Positions 59,547 to 64,000 of a stretch of 64,000 nt of DNA are shown here, piece after piece. Every line of letters begins with the position of its first letter. Position 1 is the stretch's first letter. Origin of the DNA: Bacteroidota bacterium. Lineage in GTDB: Bacteria; Bacteroidota; Bacteroidia; Flavobacteriales; Weeksellaceae. The translations under genes were made by a program, and so were the position numbers. The notes under the pieces are model-generated. The model worked only from the letters and a program-made list of their open reading frames with translations. It was not told the origin of the DNA and did not search any database. The stretch is from assembly GCA_023393915.1 (NCBI GenBank), contig JAEXBS010000096.1, positions 1 through 64,000 on the forward strand, in the 5' to 3' direction.

Positions 59547-61031
59547 ATGAAGAAACTATTTATATCAGCTTTTGCTGTCTCCGCTTTATTTTTAACGAAT
59601 AGTTGTGACACAGATTTTGACCAAGATGTTGAAGCTTTATCGGTTTCACAAGGTGAAGCAGACTTTAGTCGCTATGTAGCATTAGGTAACTCCTTAACTG
59701 CAGGGTACCGTGATAATGCTCTTTACGTCGATGGGCAAACAGAATCATACCCAAATATGCTTGCAGCACAGATGAAAATGGCAGGTGGTGGGGATTTCAA
59801 ACAACCAATGATGTCCGATAACCTTGGAGGTATCCCATCTATTGGAGTTGGAAATAAATTAGTTCTGGCAGTTGATCAGAACGGTGCTTTAGGTCCCGTC
59901 ATGGAAAGCGGATCCGCATCAAATACGCTTGCCAACATTTATGGATCCGGGCCTTATCAAAACATGGGAGTTCCGGGTGCCAAATCTTTCCATTTATTAG
60001 CACCTGGATACGGAAGTGCCGCAGGGCTTCAAAACGGGACAGCGAATCCTTATTTCGTACGTTTCGCTTCCTCCTCTACTGCAACAGTAGTTGGAGATGC
60101 GATGGCACAAAGTCCAACGTTTTTCTCACTTTGGATTGGAAATAATGATGTACTTGGATACGCAACATCTGGGGGAGATGGATCCAATCCTATTACAGAT
60201 AAAGCGCTTTTCACACAAGCTTACAACGGCTTAATTGCGACCTTAACTTCGCAAGGGGCAAAAGGAGTAGTAGCGAATTTACCGAATGTTTCTGCTATTC
60301 CGTTTTTTACAACCGTTCCACACAATCCGGTACCACTTGATCAAGCTAGTGTCTCTCAATTAAATCAGCAAGTTTTTGGACCACTGATTCAGATTCTTAC
60401 ATCTTACGGACAAGGAAGTCGCCTTAAAATGCTAGGACTTGCAAACAATCCTCTTTTACTTAAAGACGAATCGTTGACAGACCTATCTGCTCAAATTACA
60501 ACAGCCCTTGTAATGAACAAAGTTCCTGCTCAACAAGCTGGACTTATTGGAATGGTGTTTGGTCAAGCACGACATGCAACTTCAGCCGATCTTATCCCAT
60601 TAACAACTCGCGCTGCAATTGGAGCTACACCTTCTTCTCCTATGGCAATAGCACCTTTTGATAAATATGGGGTCACTTTCCCATTAGAAGATAAACATGT
60701 TCTTACTTCTACTGAAACCGCTGAGGTACTAAAAGCAACAGACGAGTTTAATGCGATTATTAAAGCTGCTGCAAGTGCAAAAGGTTTAGCTTTTGTTGAT
60801 GCCAATGCAAAAATGGCAGAATTGGGTAGAAACTCTGGTATCTACTACGATGGAGTGAAATACACTACTACTTTCGTTACCGGTGGAACGTTTTCTTTAG
60901 ACGGTGTACATTTAACTGGAAGAGGATACGCTCTGATGGCAAACGAATTCATTAAGGCAATTAATAAGACTTATAAATCTTCACTTCCACAAGTAAATGT
61001 GAACAATTATTCAGGAGTTACTTTTCCTTAA
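59547..61031 (+). CDS. SGNH/GDSL-type lipoprotein hydrolase
   Basis: A 494-residue lipoprotein: signal with lipobox LTNSC (C20). The hydrolase block I is VALGNSLTAG with nucleophile S49 (GNSL for GDSL), block III is WIGNNDVLGYA (GxND), block V is SLDGVHLTGRGYALMANEF (D-x-x-H). It is therefore an esterase or lipase of the SGNH superfamily, anchored in the outer or inner membrane. Paired with the upstream FadL-type channel, it may release fatty acids that are then imported. The substrate is inferred only from the pairing. A strong terminator follows. Confidence 0.9.
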   Translation: MKKLFISAFAVSALFLTNSCDTDFDQDVEALSVSQGEADFSRYVALGNSLTAGYRDNALYVDGQTESYPNMLAAQMKMAGGGDFKQPMMSDNLGGIPSIGVGNKLVLAVDQNGALGPVMESGSASNTLANIYGSGPYQNMGVPGAKSFHLLAPGYGSAAGLQNGTANPYFVRFASSSTATVVGDAMAQSPTFFSLWIGNNDVLGYATSGGDGSNPITDKALFTQAYNGLIATLTSQGAKGVVANLPNVSAIPFFTTVPHNPVPLDQASVSQLNQQVFGPLIQILTSYGQGSRLKMLGLANNPLLLKDESLTDLSAQITTALVMNKVPAQQAGLIGMVFGQARHATSADLIPLTTRAAIGATPSSPMAIAPFDKYGVTFPLEDKHVLTSTETAEVLKATDEFNAIIKAAASAKGLAFVDANAKMAELGRNSGIYYDGVKYTTTFVTGGTFSLDGVHLTGRGYALMANEFIKAINKTYKSSLPQVNVNNYSGVTFP

Positions 61032-61053
61032 GGAAGAACTCTAAGCAAAAAAA

Positions 61054-61084
61054 ACGCTCGAATATCCTATTCGAGCGTTTTTTT
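61054..61084. terminator. Bidirectional terminator
   Basis: A perfect eleven-base stem ACGCTCGAATA/TATTCGAGCGT, 3-base loop, with an A-run before and a T-run after. It ends both the SGNH gene and the convergent gene at 61105. Confidence 0.92.
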
Positions 61085-61104
61085 ATTAAGAGCTAACTAA
61101 GATG

Positions 61105-62406
61105 TTACTCTCTGTGTGAATCGATTGTGAACCGCAGCCCCCCTATGATGGTTAAATTTAGCGGGTTCTCTTTATATACAGTCTCTAAAGAAGTCCCATC
61201 ATCGAGATGGTATTCTACTGCAGGCTCCACAAAAAAACTAATGGATTTGTATACTGGAACTTCCACTCCAACACCTGCGCGCAAGGAAACTTGGATAGGC
61301 TTCTCCGTTTCTGTTTCGATATATTGATCTGTCAAGCGATTATTAATATAGTACTGTGTTTGCTGCTCACCTGCTACGACCTTTTTAACTTCACCACCTG
61401 CAAAACCGTAGGAAGTGACTTTATCACTTTTAGATAATTGGTAGTTAAGTTGTAGAGGAACTCCAATATAATGAAGATCTTGTTTTGTCTTTAAGTAATT
61501 CGAGGAAGTTCCCGCATTCAATTCAGAGGACAAATGAGTGTAATTCACTCCGGAACTTAAAGACCAACGTTCCTTTAGAGTATAATTTACTCCCACTCCA
61601 ACACTCAAGGGCATTTTATGATTTACTTTTGTCTCCACAATCTCTTCCAAATTGGAAACAAATATTTTAGAGAAATCACCTCTAGAATCCAATAAAGCAA
61701 CAGAAGGCATTGCCAAACCATTCATAGCATAGTAACCAGGGCTGTGGAACCCATTCTGCCCTGTACCTTGCCCGAAAAGTGGTCCAATAGATATTCTATT
61801 TTCTCTTTTAACAGTGCTAGGGTTAGAAGTTCTCTTTGAATAAAGTTTCAGCACTTCGTCTTCAAAGTCGGGGAAATTTACTTTATTAGTAGCGATCTGG
61901 ATAGGACTATTCTCATAATGCGAGCTCGAGAACACCCGGATTTCTTCGCCTTCACCGAAGTGAAGTTCTTTCACATGTTGTTTGTATGCACCTCTAAAGC
62001 CAACAAAAAGCTTTTCGTTTACCAATAATGAATCAAAAGCTACATCTTTAGAGTTATTATTAGATAATAAAGAATTTAACTGGTTATTCTTATTCTCTGC
62101 AATCTTATTGTTGTAATCCGAAGTTACTTCAGGATGGGCTACAGCTTCTTTTCCTCGAGAATCTTTATCCCAATCGGTGCCATAATAAATCAAAGCAGAA
62201 CTAACTAGTCCAATCCCAACCAGGCTGGCAGCCCACATTCCTTTACGAAATAAGTTTTTGCTTTTTTCATTCGCTTCTATTAGAGCTCCTCCTTCCCATT
62301 GGGTGAACTCCTTGGACTTCTCTATCTTTTCCCAAATTTCAATTGGGGGATGCTCCTGATGGGCATTTACCTTCTCCCTAATCTGATCGATCCAATTTTC
62401 TTTCAT
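61105..62406 (-). CDS. Anti-sigma-like protein fused to an outer-membrane-barrel-like domain
   Basis: A 433-residue protein. Residues 1-55 are cytoplasmic and acidic/amphipathic (WIDQIREKVNAHQEHPPIEI then WEKIEKSKEF), one membrane helix runs at about 56-74 (MWAASLVGIGLVSSALIYYG), a Ser/Asn-rich periplasmic linker spans about 75-205, and the C-terminal 225 residues look like a PorT/OMP_b-brl barrel: RISIGPLFGQG, LSVGVGVNYTLKERWSLSSG, YIGVPLQLNYQLSKSDKVTS, SLRAGVGVEVPVYKSISFFV, ending IGGLRFTIDSHRE. It lies five bases after an ECF sigma gene. The likely role is holding the sigma factor; the barrel-like part may sense the envelope. There is no ordinary N-terminal signal peptide. Confidence 0.75.
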   Translation of the reverse strand: MKENWIDQIREKVNAHQEHPPIEIWEKIEKSKEFTQWEGGALIEANEKSKNLFRKGMWAASLVGIGLVSSALIYYGTDWDKDSRGKEAVAHPEVTSDYNNKIAENKNNQLNSLLSNNNSKDVAFDSLLVNEKLFVGFRGAYKQHVKELHFGEGEEIRVFSSSHYENSPIQIATNKVNFPDFEDEVLKLYSKRTSNPSTVKRENRISIGPLFGQGTGQNGFHSPGYYAMNGLAMPSVALLDSRGDFSKIFVSNLEEIVETKVNHKMPLSVGVGVNYTLKERWSLSSGVNYTHLSSELNAGTSSNYLKTKQDLHYIGVPLQLNYQLSKSDKVTSYGFAGGEVKKVVAGEQQTQYYINNRLTDQYIETETEKPIQVSLRAGVGVEVPVYKSISFFVEPAVEYHLDDGTSLETVYKENPLNLTIIGGLRFTIDSHRE

Positions 62407-62411
62407 AGGGC

Positions 62412-62966
62412 TTAGTCATTAATTGTTTGATATTCTTTAATCAGTCTAGATAGCATCTTGCGAGCTCTATAAAATTGAGATGCAGAAGTGCTTTCAGAAA
62501 TCCCAAGTAATTGAGCAATTTCCTTGTGACTTTTATTCTCGATCACAAATAGGTTAAAAACAACACGGTAACCGTCTGGTAATACTCCAACCAATTCTAT
62601 AATTTCTTCTGAACTAAGGTTTTGAACCTGCGGCTCCTCTTGTTCTTGCTCAATAAGACTTAAATCATCAAAACGATCCAGCTTTCCTCGCTTTTTCAGC
62701 TCACCTAATGATTCATTAATAACGATACGACTAGCCCATGCTCTTAAAGACCCCTCACCACGGAACTGAAATTGAGGCAATGAATCCATGATCTTTAAAA
62801 AACTATTTTGAAGGACATCACAAGCGGTATCGTAATCGTGGACGTAGCGAAGTGTCAGACTAAAAAGACCTGGAGAAACCTGATCGTACCACCGCTTCCA
62901 ACTACCCGGCTCCTTCTTTTTAAGGGAACGCAGTAAATTTTCTTCAAATTGATTTCGGCCATTCAT
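62412..62966 (-). CDS. ECF-type RNA polymerase sigma factor
   Basis: A 184-residue sigma factor: region 2 with SLTLRYVHDYDTACDVLQNS, then GSLRAWASRIVINESLGELK, and region 4 with LPDGYRVVFNLFVIENKSHK then EIAQLLGISESTSASQFYRA (HTH). It differs clearly from the sigma factor at 27487. It is followed by the membrane/barrel fusion gene, the probable regulator. The promoter's -7 box lies in the loop of a terminator hairpin at 62987-63022. Confidence 0.92.
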   Translation of the reverse strand: MNGRNQFEENLLRSLKKKEPGSWKRWYDQVSPGLFSLTLRYVHDYDTACDVLQNSFLKIMDSLPQFQFRGEGSLRAWASRIVINESLGELKKRGKLDRFDDLSLIEQEQEEPQVQNLSSEEIIELVGVLPDGYRVVFNLFVIENKSHKEIAQLLGISESTSASQFYRARKMLSRLIKEYQTIND

Positions 62967-62986
62967 TAGTACTTACACCATGCAAG

Positions 62987-63022
62987 AAAGCAAGGGTTAG
63001 ACAAATGTACAACCCTTGCTTT
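62987..63022 (-). terminator. Terminator of the DUF4840 gene with an embedded promoter box
   Basis: A perfect twelve-base stem AAAGCAAGGGTT/AACCCTTGCTTT with a 12-base loop, 16 bases after the stop at 63039. The loop, read on the minus strand, contains TACATTTG. Confidence 0.75.
63002..63009 (-). promoter_or_regulatory. -7 box of the ECF sigma operon, inside the terminator loop
   Basis: Minus-strand TACATTTG, a perfect TAnnTTTG, 35 bases before the sigma ATG at 62966. No clear TTG box at the usual spacing. Confidence 0.45.
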
Positions 63023-63038
63023 AAATAAAGATTCTTAC

Positions 63039-63623
63039 TTATTTTTTGAAGCCACCAATTAAATAGGAGATCTCGCTCTTAAGTGGGACTTCCTCTCCAT
63101 CGACTTTGATTTCTTCAACACTAAACGCTAAAAACAGCTCTTCTCCTTTCGCAGTAGCATAATAAGAACCGAAGGAAGCTTCTTTAAATTTCACGGAAAC
63201 GACCTTCTCTTGATCAGCAACGGGAACCGTTAAAAGTAAATCGGCTGGCTTAAGTGTTAAAATCACTTCTTTACCGTGCTCCAATAACTTTCCAGTATAT
63301 GGCATCGTAAAAGTCACCTCTTCCATAGACTCAAGGGCTGCTTTTAAATCCAATTCATCAGTAATCACCTCTCTTAAAATTGGCTCAAGCGGCAATTTAG
63401 ATATTGAAATATCTTGCGCTTGGGCTGAATACTGCGCATCGAATGTTTTGTTGATCTGTCCGCTCTTAACTACGGTTTTCCCTTGATAGTCCCCAGGTAC
63501 GTCAGCTACCTCAACAGGAAGCAGTGGCTCATAATCTGAATCATCCATTCGACAAGAGGTTAGCAAAAGGCTAAATACAGTAAGTATCGCGAAGCATTGG
63601 AACCATTTAATTTTTCTGTTCAT
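63039..63623 (-). CDS. DUF4840-like lipoprotein
   Basis: A 194-residue lipoprotein from the ATG at 63623: signal with lipobox LLTSC (C24). The body (DVPGDYQGKTVVKSGQINKT, SISKLPLEPILREVITDELD and VKFKEASFGSYYATAKGEEL) fits the Bacteroidota DUF4840 family, beta-rich surface or periplasmic proteins of unknown function. The upstream in-frame ATG at 63710 would precede the signal by 29 unsuitable residues. The stretch 63624-63919 beyond it contains no gene. Confidence 0.7.
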   Translation of the reverse strand: MNRKIKWFQCFAILTVFSLLLTSCRMDDSDYEPLLPVEVADVPGDYQGKTVVKSGQINKTFDAQYSAQAQDISISKLPLEPILREVITDELDLKAALESMEEVTFTMPYTGKLLEHGKEVILTLKPADLLLTVPVADQEKVVSVKFKEASFGSYYATAKGEELFLAFSVEEIKVDGEEVPLKSEISYLIGGFKK

Positions 63624-63890
63624 TTTTTTAAATTTTGAATTTATTAAATCAGTATAATATTTGATAGGAGTACTCAATCGATAAACAGAAAAAAAATGAA
63701 AATCTTGCACCGATAAACTAAAAATACCTTCAACCTCCTGTAAATCAATAGATAAAAAATGTTATTATTTAATCTCTTAGGTGGCTTTTACTTCTCCACG
63801 GAAAAATTATATGGAAGAGCAATCTTGATGCAGATACCATTTCAAAACAAGAATTAACAGTAGGAAATTCATGTTGAGTTAAAATTTACG

Positions 63891-63898
63891 TAAATTTG
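63891..63898 (+). promoter_or_regulatory. -7 box of the prs gene
   Basis: TAAATTTG, perfect, 21 bases before the ATG at 63920. TTG at 63874-63876 is too close (14 bases) to be an ideal -33 box. Confidence 0.5.
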
Positions 63899-63919
63899 TC
63901 TGAAAATTAAAAAGAAAAA

Positions 63920-64000
63920 ATGGCGGCTCAACTAAGTTATTTATTTTCGACTCGTACCAGCAAAGATTTAGCAGAAAAAATTGCTGAGCATTACGGTCAA
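63920..64000 (+). CDS. prs: Ribose-phosphate pyrophosphokinase, N-terminus only
   Basis: Twenty-seven codons before the window ends: MAAQLSYLFSTRTSKDLAEK followed by IAEHYGQ. The pattern F-S-T-R-x-S-x-x-L-A-E-x-I-A matches the N-terminus of Bacteroidota PRPP synthetase, which makes PRPP from ribose-5-phosphate and ATP. The active-site regions are outside the window. Confidence 0.75.
   Translation, partial: MAAQLSYLFSTRTSKDLAEKIAEHYGQ

Noticed and set aside
1..64000. CRISPR arrays, complete insertion sequences, rRNA genes
   Set aside because: No regularly spaced repeats, transposase frames or rRNA motifs were seen in the window.

Overview
The window looks like a Flavobacteriales (Bacteroidota) chromosome. 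The evidence is the Bacteroidota-type promoter (-7 box TAnnTTTG with a TTG/TTTG about 19-20 bases upstream) in front of many genes, two GLPGLI-family secreted proteins, a TonB-receptor-like barrel, an Alternative Complex III operon, the order ricT-gldH-PBP1A, and several PorT/FadL-type outer-membrane proteins. Genus cannot be fixed from the sequence alone.

Layout. Bases 1-7425 are the right end of an integrated genomic island: the N-terminus of a restriction/methylase protein running off the window, a decayed gene, small conserved mobile-element proteins, an XRE regulator with two identical-arm operators, a secreted protein, a lipoprotein plus beta-barrel pair, a RadC-like JAMM protein and a RepA-like AAA ATPase. 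The island ends in a 45-base 3' fragment of tRNA-Asn (7426-7470) followed by that tRNA's terminator, so it appears to have entered a tRNA-Asn gene whose intact copy should lie to the left. From 7471 on the sequence is ordinary chromosome: an ASCH protein, a histidine kinase/response regulator pair, and a processive-type glycosyltransferase with a UDP-sugar dehydrogenase (an exopolysaccharide pair). Then come L27/L21, an acyltransferase, miaE-tnaA, maf/kdsC-like genes, a GLPGLI/TonB-receptor-like operon, lepA, and an ECF sigma/anti-sigma/Spy-like operon.

The region 28-41 kb is housekeeping and transport: a DUF2520 protein with a nearly leaderless promoter, DinB, a second GLPGLI protein, feoA-feoB plus a 49-residue Cys-rich membrane protein, glmM, a TPR protein, an EamA exporter, a zinc peptidase, ribH, apt and a lipoprotein. 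The region 41.8-50.1 kb is a six-gene Alternative Complex III operon (actABCDEF) that passes electrons from quinol to cytochrome c; its ActA carries an additional N-terminal monoheme domain. The region 50.3-58 kb holds a SPOR protein, a polytopic membrane protein, SelO, PBP1A, GldH and RicT. The region 58.3-64 kb holds a FadL-type channel and an SGNH lipoprotein, then an ECF sigma factor followed by an unusual protein that joins an anti-sigma-like cytoplasmic part and one membrane helix to an outer-membrane-barrel-like domain, then a DUF4840 lipoprotein, and the start of prs.

The most interesting items are the XRE/operator module of the island, the sigma factor paired with a TM/beta-barrel fusion, the tRNA-Asn attachment scar, and the hexaheme ActA. 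Nothing here is clearly a wholly new defence or biosynthetic system. Several gene starts were moved inward from the longest reading frame because a promoter or terminator occupies the extra 5' codons.
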